Shown here piece after piece: positions 1 through 11,900 of a stretch of 64,000 nt of DNA. Within the stretch, counting starts at the first letter, position 1. Every line of letters starts with the position of its first letter. The DNA is from Larimichthys crocea (Eukaryota; Chordata; Actinopteri; Sciaenidae), in NCBI RefSeq assembly GCF_000972845.2, contig NC_040017.1, positions 24,699,606 to 24,763,605 of the forward strand, read 5' to 3'. The position numbers and the translations under genes are program-made. The notes beneath the pieces were generated by a model. That model worked only from the letters and a program-made list of their open reading frames with translations, was not told where the DNA came from and ran no database searches.

Positions 1-409
1 GTGCTCCGGTGCCGTACTCTAGGACAAGATTAAATGTCCCCGATTTTCCCGGAAACTTAAAACTACTTTACGAGCCAACAAATGTCATCTTGAAAAACAT
101 TCATACAGCATTCCTTTTTTACAGTTACAAGGCACGTAATTGAAGAACGACAAAACTATCAACTATTTTATGAACCAAGGGCTAGACTTTCCTACTTACT
201 GTATAAACCTGATACACATGACAAATTAATTACACTGCACGTCTAAGGGTGCTGTGTGTGTGGGGCCATGAAATGTGAAGAGCAGGTTTTTCTATTTGTC
301 ATATTAAATTCTCATTTTAAAGGCTCATTGCTCGTCGCCTTCAGTTCTACGTATGACTCCGTTTTGTTGATTAACTAAATATTACGTGCATCATGGCTTC
401 ACCGCCTGT

Positions 410-434
410 GGGGGGGGGGGGGGGGGGGGGGGGG
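410..434 (+). repeat. poly-G run, 25 bases
   Basis: Uninterrupted G homopolymer followed by a T-rich stretch and an A run. Long G runs are rare, can form quadruplex structure and are prone to length errors in sequencing. Confidence 0.9.
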
Positions 435-2307
435 TTAATTTTTTTTTTAAATAACAAGCTACAAAATTAAAAGGAAATTGATTCTAAATGAAGACACGGA
501 GAGAACTTAGATACAAGATGAAGTCTGGCTACAAATCATAACTCTGCAAATGAACCAGAAATTTAAATATTAAGGCTGATGTATGGGTGTAAATGTGTTT
601 CAATCAATATCATTTTAATTAAAAAAAAATCTGTTATGCACACAAAACTCTGAAATATTTAAACACCTGATGGACCTGGAGGACAAATCCACTGAGACTT
701 GAGTATCTCAGCATACTGTGATGGCCTGTCAGAACATTTACATCGTCGTCTGACCGTACAAACACGACATTAACCGTTTCAGCTGACCTCAGTGCTGCCC
801 GTTCGTGTTAACATGTGTGTTTGTTGACATGAGAACACAAAGCCAAAATAAAGACAAACGTCTCAGCCAGGTGAACATAAAGGGAAAGAAACGCTGGGAC
901 ACGTTTCGCCGTAATTTCTGGTCGTGCTGCTTCTGTCTTCTTTATGAATCACCCAAACTGCCAATCCAGTCTTACACAACAAACGAAAGATGACGCCTCC
1001 GTTTATTTCTCCATCACAGAGAGATGACCAAGCTCAAATATGACCGCATACGTTGTGTTATTAGTCTGTCATATCATCATTGTATCAGGGTGGTCTCAAT
1101 GCAATTCACGTATAATACTATATATAGCATAAGTAGTTCTTGTGACAGGCCTAGTGTTGTTGAATGGCTGTCAGTCTGCAGAGGAGCGAACAAGTCACAA
1201 CATGGCAGAGGAACCTGCAGGAATTCAGGTGTCAGCCCTCGATGGCTGCCTGCTCTCTGAAGATCTTTACTGATGAAACTCTGGGACGTTTCCAAATGTC
1301 TTCACCGAGAATCCGGGTGACACACTCACTGTTACAGTGCCAAGTTAAAAGTTTTGATTTGGTTCAAAGGTCGAAGCGCTTTGGATTATTACCTACAGTG
1401 TAGTACTGCAGGTAGGAGGACGTCACAATACTTGTTTTCATTGTTCTGTTTCTAGGCGTGTGCTGCCTCTCATGGGCTTGTTTGTTAGCAGGATATGTCA
1501 AAACCTGTCGCAATTATAGAAAAAAGTTATAGAAAACACAAGAGCCAAGAGTTTACAAAAGGATTTCTGCTATTTCCTCGTGGACCACTCCTCTTATTTG
1601 AATGAGAAAACATATTTGAAATACAGTGTTTGCTCAATGAATGCTTCAGAAGAGGTGTTTGCTCTCGTCTGAGTGCTCTCATGAATCTACAGGTGACACT
1701 TTAGGGCTTTTCTTGTTCACAGGGAACAAGGAGTTCAAAAGTTTACCCAAAAACGCCAAATTAAAGAGCCGGTGCAGCCTCTAATCTGTGGGAAAACAGA
1801 AGCTTGGCTTCAAAGTGCCGGATTTCTTTATCACTTAGTAACATGTTTGTCTCTGGGCAAACCTGCGTGTTGGTGGATAGAAACCCTCCATTTGTTTGGC
1901 TGTAGGCCACACAGTAATATCTTGGAATAAAACACATATGACCTATTGACTTCATGCCTGACAGATCTGCTGTGTGCAGGTTCATTCACCTGCGAGCACC
2001 ACGTTTCATTTCATGATTTAAAGTTTGTCTCTGCTGCAGCAGCAGCTTGTTCACTTCCTGCCTGATGAACCCACAAACAGCAACAGCAGTGTGTCCACTT
2101 CCTTCCTGCCTGATGAGCAGGGTAGTCAATGTTATTCAGGTCACAGACAAACTCCATAACCATAAAAACACAAAATAATTCATCATCATTTAAAAAAGAC
2201 ATATCAGAGCCTCAGAGCTTAGAATAACATATTTCTTACCGACTTTGGGGTGTATCTCAGTCCACTGTCCATGTAATCCATCAGGGATCTGGACTAGAGT
2301 GCTTCAA

Positions 2308-2353
2308 TTAAAACTACAAACACCTGAGCTTTAAAACTACAAACACCTGAGCT
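2308..2353. repeat. perfect 23-bp tandem duplication
   Basis: Two back-to-back identical copies of a 23-bp unit starting ttaaaactacaaacacctga. No known element is recognised. Confidence 0.9.
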
Positions 2354-3247
2354 TTTTCTTCTTCCACCTAACTTCTCCTCTTCTTGTTGATTTCTTTGCC
2401 TTGTTGTAGCTTCTTCTCTCCTGCTGCGCACAGGGAGTCTGTCGAGGTGAACCTGTAGGCCTGGTCGCCTGGAGATGAGTCCTGTGTTTGTCAACGAGTT
2501 CAACCTGCGAGCAGGTAAATCAATCCGTCCAACAAACAGGTAAAAAAACAAACAAACCCGAAGACAGGTGTTTAAAAAAAAAGATACACACTAATTTAAA
2601 AAGAAGTCTCCTCCGGTCGAGATGTTCCTGAGTGTCTCTGAGCAGAATAAGTCGCCTGGTCGTGACTCCCACGGAGAGAAACCGAGTGAGGCAGCGGGGG
2701 AAAAGTTTTTCCGTGAGCTTCAGGTTTCAGCGGGCGTGTCTCTCCCACATACACCTGCAGCCACTTCCTGTTTACCTGCGACAGGTGACTGCTGTTTTTT
2801 TTAATGTCCTTTATTAGAAAACGAAAAAACCTACTAACATGAAACAAACTGGATTATAATAAAAAACAATGATGGGAGTCATTCATTTGTTTTGTTTTTT
2901 GTTTTCTTTTGGTGTTCAAAGTTCAAAGATCGGGTTGAATTTTAATTACAAAACCTTAAAATGTATTTATTTATTTATATTTAGTCAAATATTGACGTAG
3001 TTTTGGTTTTATGGTTTATTTTTAGTATCAGTCACATGATCTTGTCACGCTTGTTTGTGCAATACTCCGATGATGACAATGATGGCGATAGTGATGAGTC
3101 ACTCCTTATTCACATCCATCACGAAGTTTCTGTTTCAGGAAAACCTCCTCCATGGAAAGTCCACGGAGTTCAAACTAATCAATATTTAATACATTGATAC
3201 AACCAGACTGCGCTGTTATAAATACGGGACGTTCATGGGACATCTGT

Positions 3248-3435
3248 CAAAAACCTTTAAATTCAGAGATGAATGATAAAACAGAAACTTAGAAATTTAT
3301 CTTGTGTTTCCAGTTTCTCAAATATAAATATTTGTTGGTTTTCTTTGTCCTCTATGATATTAAACTTAGCATAATGTAATCTATCTGATCCTATCCTGAT
3401 TAATTGATAATGAAAATAATTGTTAATTGTAGCCC
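3248..3435. mobile_element. fragment of dispersed teleost MITE-like repeat
   Basis: Contains ccagtttctcaaatat and the end gataatgaaaataattgt followed by tgtagccct. These resemble the end of a very common fish repeat that terminates in gataatgaaaataatcgt plus tgcagccct. Further diverged copies in this window lie near 9879, 36001 and 46963. Family name not assigned. Confidence 0.6.
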
Positions 3436-3806
3436 TAAAACACAAATTATATAGAAATGTAATAAAATGAATTAAATTACAAATTGTATCTAATTCTGAG
3501 GAAAGCAGTGGGACCCACAGTAATACTGGTCATAAATATATATATAATATTGAACAGTACACCGGCAATTATAATGCTTTTAATGTACTATTTTATTTAC
3601 TGAATTGTATTCTCTTATTTTCTTTGGTAACATATTATTTTATTTCATGCACTCATATGTCCTTTCACATGAGCAGCTTTGATGAGGTAAATTTGCAGTG
3701 TCTAGGCATGTGTTTACATGCATGTGCAAGTTTTTTTTTTATTTTGAGCATATGCACGCCTGGAAGTTTGTTTGGTATCCAAGTGTGCAACAAAGGACTT
3801 GAGCAA

Positions 3807-3830
3807 CATCCATCCATCCATCCATCCACC
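3807..3830. repeat. (TCCA)n microsatellite
   Basis: About six catc units in tandem. Confidence 0.85.
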
Positions 3831-4397
3831 CATGAAAAGACAACACAACCAAATGGAAGTTGTGAGTTTATTGATGTGTATCCCCCCTGTAACCATAAAT
3901 CCGTTTCCATTTGTGTCAATCAAATTTATTTATTTTTTTAAATCACTAATATGCATATTATATTAGTTCCCAGTCCCCTCCCACAATCAAGCAGGCAGTT
4001 ACAAGATTGAAGCCGTTTGGGTGCATAGTGAGACAGTCACATACAGAGATACTGTCACAGGAAGAGAAAAAATAGAAAACAAGAAAACAAACTTAAAAAT
4101 ATATATCATATCATTTCATATAAGAACAATGCACACCACAGGTAATCCTCCGGAAAAAAGCCATGATTGCAACATCAACTATACAGGCATACAAAGACAA
4201 TACTAAGAGAGAGAGAGAAGAGAAAGAGAAAGAGGGCTCTAGGATTCAGTTTTACTTGTTTGTGTCAGTCTCTACCTGTAAAAATACACGTTAGCTTTTT
4301 GTTTTCAGAAACCAGCTCTCCAAGCCTTGTCTTTCTGTGTGTCTCTGTCTGCCTGCACAGCCCTCCAGCTCCAAGCTGTCTTCAGTTGGCTTTGATC

Positions 4398-4573
4398 CAG
4401 GGCCCGCCCAAGCCTTTCTGGGTACCCGAACCCCCCCAAAATCTTTGCAAGAGATTGCAAAATTTGTTATATTAAAGGTTTTAGTACCCATCAAAATTAT
4501 TGGTTTCAATCAAAAAAGAATTTAAAATTTAAGCGCCCCCCCCTAAATTGATTCATTTGGGGGGGCGGCCCTG
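4398..4573. mobile_element. candidate MITE with short inverted termini
   Basis: A 176-bp block starts cagggcccgccc and ends gggcggccctg, so its ends are imperfect inverted repeats of cagggcc(c)gccc. The inside is AT-rich with C runs and G runs near the ends. hAT-type fish elements often start CAGGG, but no clear 8-bp target duplication flanks it. Confidence 0.45.
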
Positions 4574-4693
4574 ATGGCAGATGGAGTTTAAGCAGCTGAT
4601 TATTTCCTCTCTGGGCCAGCCCTGTTTTTTGATCTGTCAGACTGTTCTACGCTTTATGACCTGCAAAGCCAACAGTTGCTTCAATAATAATAA

Positions 4694-4724
<31 letters not shown>
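4694..4724. repeat. (TG)n microsatellite
   Basis: TG dinucleotides with one TT interruption. Confidence 0.9.
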
Positions 4725-5199
4725 ACATCATTCCCTCCAAAGATTTGTAGCTTTTCCAGTACTTGATTTTTGCTTCAAGAAACAAGAAAACAAAAAATAA
4801 TAAAAAAAACAAAAAACAAACACTTTGTGGCACGTCATCGCCTGCTGCCACGATAATCGTGATTTTAAACTCAAAGCCACATCCTGTCAGATACATAGTA
4901 TGGAAAAAAAGCTTCCCCAATACATTCAACTATGTAACACATGTCAACACCTAATCTAGCGATGTTAATCTGTTTGTCTGTGTAGGAGGGAATATATAAT
5001 CACATTCACTAAGTAAGGGATCAGAGTAGGTTTGTGTGTGATGTGTTTGAGCTGGGGGTCTGTGCACACATTCCCCTTCCCCGACTCTTTCTGCCTGCAA
5101 ACACAACTCATGATCGCCGAGCTAAGAACCCTAAACCGACTTCTAACCTCTTTCCTGGGAATAAAAGGTGGAATAAAAACATCTAATCTTATATATATT

Positions 5200-5882
5200 T
5201 AAACTGTATATGTATATTTTCGTCTGTCATCATAACAAAGAACAGAAAGTAAATAATCCATGATTTCATTTTTTTCTCGTTGTTGTTTCACTATACATTT
5301 TAATTGGTACAAAGAACCTTCATATACAAGCAATCTATTGAGAGGAGAGAAGAAAAAAAAAAGAACAAAATAAAACATGAATTCTTTTTGGAGAAAAACC
5401 ATCAGAAACTGCATGACACTCGCATGATGGACAACTGAAGTGTTAGTGTAGTCTGGTAATGCCGGTTCGATGATGGCGACTCAAAAGACATTTCAATTTT
5501 GCTTGATTTGCATTTCACTTTAAAAAAAAAAAAGGAAAAAGAAAAGAAAATGTTTGAAGAAATGTTATACATCTTGATCTGAGATAGCTGTACTGATAAT
5601 TACAGAGAAATCTGCAGAATCACATTTTCCATAATGCAAAAATGGCAGATACATCACCTTTTTCAAAAGAAACATGATCAAAAAGAGCTCTATAGTACAA
5701 TAGTAGCAGTAGTAGAAGTAGTAGCATTATTTAAGGATTGTTTCTGAACAAACCGGTAAATGGAGTTTGGATGTTTGCAAATGATTTTCGTTTTAACAAT
5801 AGCATATGTTATTGGTCAGTAGTATGTTCCCCCTCAGTTGCCGTCCTCTGTCCGACTCTATAGCGCCCCCTGTAGGCTAAAG
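5200..5882 (-). other. aplp2: probable proximal 3' UTR of aplp2
   Basis: Non-coding sequence directly after the stop. Read on the minus strand it is U-rich without long repeats, as 3' UTRs often are. The first polyadenylation-like hexamer I see is ATTAAA at 5298-5303 (minus strand). Canonical AATAAA hexamers occur further on at 3867-3872 and 3639-3644. The true end cannot be set from sequence alone. Confidence 0.5.
5863..5876 (-). promoter_or_regulatory. CTCF-like motif just after the aplp2 stop
   Basis: On the minus strand it reads cctacagggggcgc, 12 of 14 matches to the CTCF core CCACYAGRKGGCRS. It starts 7 nt after the stop codon, inside the 3' UTR. Motif match only. Confidence 0.35.
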
Positions 5883-5984
5883 TTAGATCTGCATCTGCTC
5901 CAGGTATTTGTAGGTGGGGTTTTCGTAGCCGTGGTTCTGCATCTTGCTGAGGTGGCGCTCCTCTGGTGTCAGCATGGGGTCGAC
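5883..5984 (-). CDS. aplp2: aplp2 last coding exon: cytoplasmic tail
   Basis: Residues 725-757 and stop TAA. It contains [20 protein letters not shown] and then [20 protein letters not shown] is the clathrin-sorting and PTB-binding signal used by Fe65, Mint/X11 and Dab in the family. VTPEER of APP is MLTPEER here, keeping the Thr-Pro phosphorylation site. Confidence 0.98.
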   Translation of the reverse strand, partial: VDPMLTPEERHLSKMQNHGYENPTYKYLEQMQI

Positions 5985-8900
5985 CTGTGAGGCAGACGCA
6001 TAGAGGCTGAGCTCAACAAGGCTTCATGTGCTGTGTGCGCCGTATTCAAATGCTGCAGGGGACGATGATTCAATTTGCCTTGCATTTACCTATGCTCCAT
6101 TTCCATAAGTCCCATAATTTAATCTAAATCTGACACCTAATAACAAGCGTGCATCTTACACTCACAAATAAACAGGTGGCTTACCTCCACGATGCCGTGA
6201 CTGATGGTGCCGTATTGCCTCTTCCTCAAAAGCACCAGACTGATCACAATCACAGTTGCTATGGCCACCGCAATCACCAGCAAGCCAATCAGTGCACTGC
6301 TGCCGAAGCTGAAGTCCTCTCCCAGAGGGCGGTAGGACCCCTAACAGGTAGAACAGGTGAGAGGAAGACAGAGACACACACAGTGAGGAGACAATACGAG
6401 CACAGCTGACCACTTAAGCCAAAAGTCTTTGTTATGATGAAGTCACTGCACACATGTACTAGTTCTCAGGTTATTTTCTTAATTTAAACCATCATGCTGT
6501 TATATAAATAAAGCTCCTTTTTTAAAAGGGAGATTCCAGCATCTGCTACCCCGGGTCTTATTTTCCATCATGACTAATAATCATTGTAGGAGACAAATGT
6601 GTATGTATACAGCTTGTTTTGTTTTTTTGTTTAGATCGCACACGTTCTCTGGATCACTATAATCTCCAGGTAATTGGCACAGGAGGTATGACCTCCTCTC
6701 TCTCGTTTCGTTATGTTAGATCTTGTTGCGTTGTTGTGGCTTTTTGGTTCGAATAAGTGACAGCTTTGCCTCTTAGCAGCCTTTTTTTTAATTGATAGTT
6801 GTTGCTACAATCATAATAACTACAGTCGACATTCGTAATTTGGAAACTTGCTGACACCTTCTTGTGTTTGTTGCTCGTCTGTAACATGTACATGATGATA
6901 CATAAACTGAGAGCATCCACACATGAGTACAGCAGCCGTCGAGTTGACCTGGAAGTGGATCTGCTGTGGATCTTCAGGGACACACAACTATCAGTATGTT
7001 GACTTTGAGTAAACACTCTTTGCCTTGATCAATATTGTTCTTCTGTGTTCCTGAATATTTACAGCACAGGCTGTGAGTAAAGCGTTATCACGATCAATAG
7101 TCATAATGGAAAGTTTAGAGCCCGGGTTGACACATACAAGAATTTCCCTTAAAAACACACAGCAGTAATTTATTTACAAGGAGACCAATCTCCCTGAAAG
7201 TAGCTTTGAAATGTGTGACGGAGTAACTAGAAGAGAATTAACGTTTTATTCTGGTGTCATGAAGCAGGGACAGCGGCCCGTCTGACATCTGTAAGACGTG
7301 GTTGACTTGTGAACAGTGTGTACACACATGCATGAAATGTGTCTTTGTGGACGACTGTGTAATATTTAGGGGCCAATTCGGGTTTGTACACACAACCACA
7401 GTCACCTACACTCATCTTCACAATGTAATCTGTCACATATGACACAAACTAATCATATGTAGAAAGCCACTGGGGGGGAGGTGGGAGAGGGATTTTTTAG
7501 TTTTTTTTTTTAGTTTTTAACGTTTTCACACATAAACTGAGCGCGTTCAGTTTGTGTGGATTCAACATTCATCGTATGAACTGAGATTTTCAATGTGTAC
7601 ATTCAGATACATTCACATAACAAACATGCACCCATGCAGAAATAACCACAACGTATTAGCCTGAACAGAAAACTGTCAAAAAAATAAATAAATAATAATA
7701 ATAATGATAAGAGAGGGGAATCGGGATCTGTCCTCTTTTATTTTTTAAAAATGATTTTGTTGTAGCAGTTATCAGCTGCAGAACTGTTATCTCTGCACGC
7801 TCCCTCCTTCTTGCATCTTCTTCCCCAGCTACTTATATCTACAGTTTCCCCAGAGAGCCCTGTGGAGGGCGCCGCTATACTCACCAGCTCATCATCATGC
7901 ATAACGCTGACTCTCTCTGCACTGTAAACCACTTCTTTAACATCCAGAGACTCATCAATCACCTGTCAACACAGACAGGGGAGCCCAGGTTACACTCACC
8001 ACAATGTATATGTGTGTGTGTGTGTGTGTGATAGATAGGAAGAGAGAGATAGGCAAGCGGAGAGCAAGAGGGTGTGAATGTGCAGCGAGGTAAACTGTAA
8101 GGATCGTCTGTGTTTGGGTGATGATACACTTGGAGCTGTCTTGTACAGACTGGAAGGAGAGAGGGAGGAGGGAGGGGGTTTGCAAGCATCAACAACAGAC
8201 TCTCTTCTAGACACACAGGTAACATGTCTTTCTAACACAGACCACTCATTGCCGAGAGCTCTAATCTATAGAAGAAGAAGAAGCGCTGTGAGTGGAGGTG
8301 GGTGTGTTCGGGAGGCAGAAACAAAATCTGCTGTTTGTAGAGACAGAGCAGTCCAGAGTCTGTTTCACACCATTGACCGTTTGTTGTTATTTTTAAACCT
8401 CAGATTGCTCCGTCTTAGAAGACTAGCATTTCCAAAAAAACAACAACAACAACAACAACAAAAAAAAAACATAAAACAAAACACGCATGCATCCAACAGA
8501 AAACTTGCAGCATGACTCGTATTCACACACATAAACACACACAGTTGGTGTTGGATTGGCATGCGCACACGTTCAAGCATCGTTTTTTGAAAAATCCGTG
8601 AGGAGGAATGATGTGTCTGTCTGGCACAAAGAAAAGAAGAGTCATGCGATGACTGACGAACAAAGCGAGGAGTCCATCTGAATGAGGGTCGGCTGGCAGT
8701 GGCCAAGCACAGACACGCAGATAGCCCAGTGTGAGACAGTTGTAACTATGACAACATAGTTATCTGACTGGTTCAAAGCTGAACTTAAGAGAGCTATGTG
8801 AAAGCGCCATCAGGACGACTTCTGTTGAGAATTTAGTTATCTTTGTGCTTTAACATCGCTGCTCTCAGTTCGTGTGTTAGAGCGAGTCAGAGATGCTTTG

Positions 8901-11900
8901 AGGCACAAACAGGACGACGAAGTGACAGCGGAGCTCTTACCACGTTGTCGCTGATCTTGGGTTTGCTGTTGATGATTCTCTCCTCGGCACCTATCAGACC
9001 GTCTAAACCAGACATGGCGGAGCCTGCAGGAGGTGAAGCAGCACAGTCAACAACAGCACGGACGAGCACGGACAAACAAACAGACAGAAACAGACGGGGA
9101 TGGCTGTATTGATGGTGGACAGCTTCACATCGCTATCCAGCTCGTTTTTTCCTCACAACTGTGGCCTCAGTCTCCTCTCTGAGTGTGCTGGTGACAACAA
9201 AGCCCTTTCTTCCCCCGAGCACAGTGTGAGCACTGTGAAACCAACATGACCTTACGTTTTCTACAAAGGCTCTCTCAAAGCGCTGTTTGCATATATCTGA
9301 GATTTCTCCGTAAACATCAGCAGGCATGCACAGACTCACTAAATAAAACGATTATGAGTCATTCGGGCATTTACTATCTCTCACTTCATAGTGAAAACTC
9401 TGCAGCAGCGCTGTAGCTCTCCATCTACAAATCCTTGGAGATTTTAACAGATGATCTTTTTTTTTTTTTTTTAAAGTGGCTAAGCAAGAAACTGGGCCAG
9501 AGTGTCAAATATGCATGTTAGACTGATGGTTTTCAAATAGGGATAGGATCTATTAATATACACACAGCAGATATGCCATGAATAAATCAAGAAGTGAGGG
9601 AGCGAGGCAGCGAGGGCAGGGTCCTGAACAACGACCGCGATGAGTCTCGTGTCGGCTTATTGTCAGCCGCTGCCAAACGCTAAAGAAGAGCGAGACAATT
9701 GGCTTTGGATTAAGCGTGGAACAATGATGTGTGTTTGCTCAAGCTTCACTCTGCACAAGTGACGTCTGAAACCCGGGCAGGTTATCAGATGGTACTGCAG
9801 GGTACGAGCCACGATAACACGCAGCACAATGGGAGGGAGCTCTATGGGAGCAACGTGACCCCTCGTCTGCATCATAAAACAATTAATCCATTAATCGATT
9901 AGTCACGAAGGACAAACTGATCATTTGAGTCATATTCACTTGGTCAGAACGCTGAAAATGTTGAAAGTGTTGCTGATTTTCTCTATTTTTATAGCCGTGA
10001 ATCAAATATTAAAGTGTTGGTAATGGATGTAGAGAGGAATATTTCACCGTCACCTGACATTTCGAGATTATAGTGGAGAAAATAATGAGCTAATCCACGA
10101 TAAAAATAGTCCTTAGCTGGAGGTTGGACAAGTAAAACATCAAATACAGACAAAGACAAAGTTCTACAGGAAAAAACAGCTGGGGGGAGGTTGCACAAAA
10201 ATCGATACATATAATTTAAATTCAACAATTAGTGGCAGGTGTGTCTGTGTTCATTGAATGAGACTGAAGGTTAAACCCAGATCAGACAGGACAGGTGACG
10301 TAACCACTTCCCTGTCTCAGGTCTTTGGAGGACAAATTGGGCCAAATGAGATTGGGCTGTGGGTCAGCGGCGGAAACGCTGAGCCTCAGACAGGTCCACT
10401 AAATCATACAGCTCCCATCACCAAGAGGGGGGGGAAATGAGCGTGTGGGGGAATAATTAAGCAAGGTGCTTTGACAAATGTACTGAGGACAGGATGACAG
10501 CAAACACAGGACTGAGACTCGGGAGAGTCTCTCTGGGAAGGGGAGCTGGCTGTGACCTACGTCTACAAGGCTTTGCTACTCAGCATGAGGTGATAATCCT
10601 GATGGAAAAGCGCACAAGAGCAACTGAAACCCAACCACGCAGCCCAAGTGAGTCATCAAAAAAAAGTTAAAAGTGTTAGAAATTAACCAGCAGATGGCTT
10701 CTGATAAAATAGAAATGGTGGGAGAGAGAGAAGATCCCAAATTGCAGGAAGGGGAAAGGAAAACAGTGGAACAGAAATAGTCGATGGGAATGGCTCGGGA
10801 GATGAGGAGGAGGAGAGGGAGGGACGAGGTGGCAGAAAAACAAGACGCAACAGAGGCACCAACCTTTCTTGAAGGCACGTGGGGAGTCTGATAGATCGCC
10901 TTGGCATTAGAAATGAGCAACGGAAGAAAAAAAAAAAGAACAGAAAAAAAGGGGAAGGAGAGAAGAGAGAAAACTTAGGTGAGAAGAGAAAAGGCAGGAT
11001 TATCAAGCTGTGTTAATTGATTAGGAAAAAAAAAAAAAGAGTCCAGCAGGGGAAGAGTCCGAAAATAAATTCGAGACCTAACTCAAAAAAGAGGGAGCCA
11101 TTTCAAACTTGGCTAGATGTGTCTAAGCCCCCCGGGGTGTTGGCATGTATATGAAATGTTCCTGTGGGATTTATCTGTAATTTGCCTTCCATCTTTCTGG
11201 AAGCGTTCCATCCGTCACTTTTTTCTTCTCTCCTTGAGGATTCAATCGTTTGTTTGGCACAAATGTGACAAAGAAGAGAACCCATAACTGCTCATTTTTT
11301 TTCCCCCCTTAAGCTTTCTGGATCCAGCTCAGTACCAGAGCCCGAGGCTTTGTACATTTATCTGAACTTCAGTAGTGCTGCGTTGAAGGCTGGGCCACAG
11401 GGAACCGTGCAGGCACAGATAAGTCCAAACCCGTGGCTTCACAGCACATCTGTCTCAGCATTGTAAACTATTCTCTCTCTCTTTCTCTCTCGCTGTACAA
11501 CAGTTCTGGTGTGCTTCGTCACCAGTGTCCTTCAGAGAGACTTGTATGTATGGCCTATTGTTCTCCACACAGCCACGGTGTTTGTCCGTGATGCTGCGTG
11601 TGACTGTGTCTGAGGCTGGAGATGCTCACCCTCTGGCTCCGAACGGGACCCCAAGGATGTGACCTGGAAGGGGCGGTAGGGTTTGCCCTCAGAGACGGGG
11701 ACTTCCACGCTCTCCTCTGACGACACGGTGACATCAGGCTGTGATTCAGAGATGGACGACATGAACTGGTCTATGTCGGATTTCTGCTCCTGGAGAAGCT
11801 CGTCTGCGGAGGGAAAAGTAAAGCAAACCATGATGACCTGGCACATGCTAACACCTGTCAACCTGAGACGTGGCAGTATGTGCAAAGCGAGAGTTTCACC

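Larger units (their letters stand above)
1..5199. other. intergenic or distal 3' UTR DNA downstream of aplp2
   Basis: No coding exon recognised on either strand. The stretch holds a 25-base G run, a 23-bp tandem duplication, TCCA and TG microsatellites, a piece of a common teleost repeat (about 3248-3435) and a possible MITE (4398-4573). Short open frames here have no recognisable motif. Confidence 0.7.
7963..8940 (-). other. aplp2: aplp2 intron 14
   Basis: Holds a (TG)10 array at 8011-8030 and a CAA-rich array at 8434-8469. The 145-codon plus-strand open frame here is driven by these repeats and looks spurious. Confidence 0.8.

Noticed and set aside
1..5199. Exons of st14 or another neighbour downstream of aplp2
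   Set aside because: No frame matches a protease or other known domain; only repeats and short random frames.
7960..7962. GTG as a start codon of a small minus-strand protein
   Set aside because: It is the first codon (Val) of aplp2 exon 15 after a tgacag acceptor.
8078..8515. 145-codon plus-strand open frame
   Set aside because: Ends in poly-Gln from a CAA repeat; no motif; lies in intron 14.
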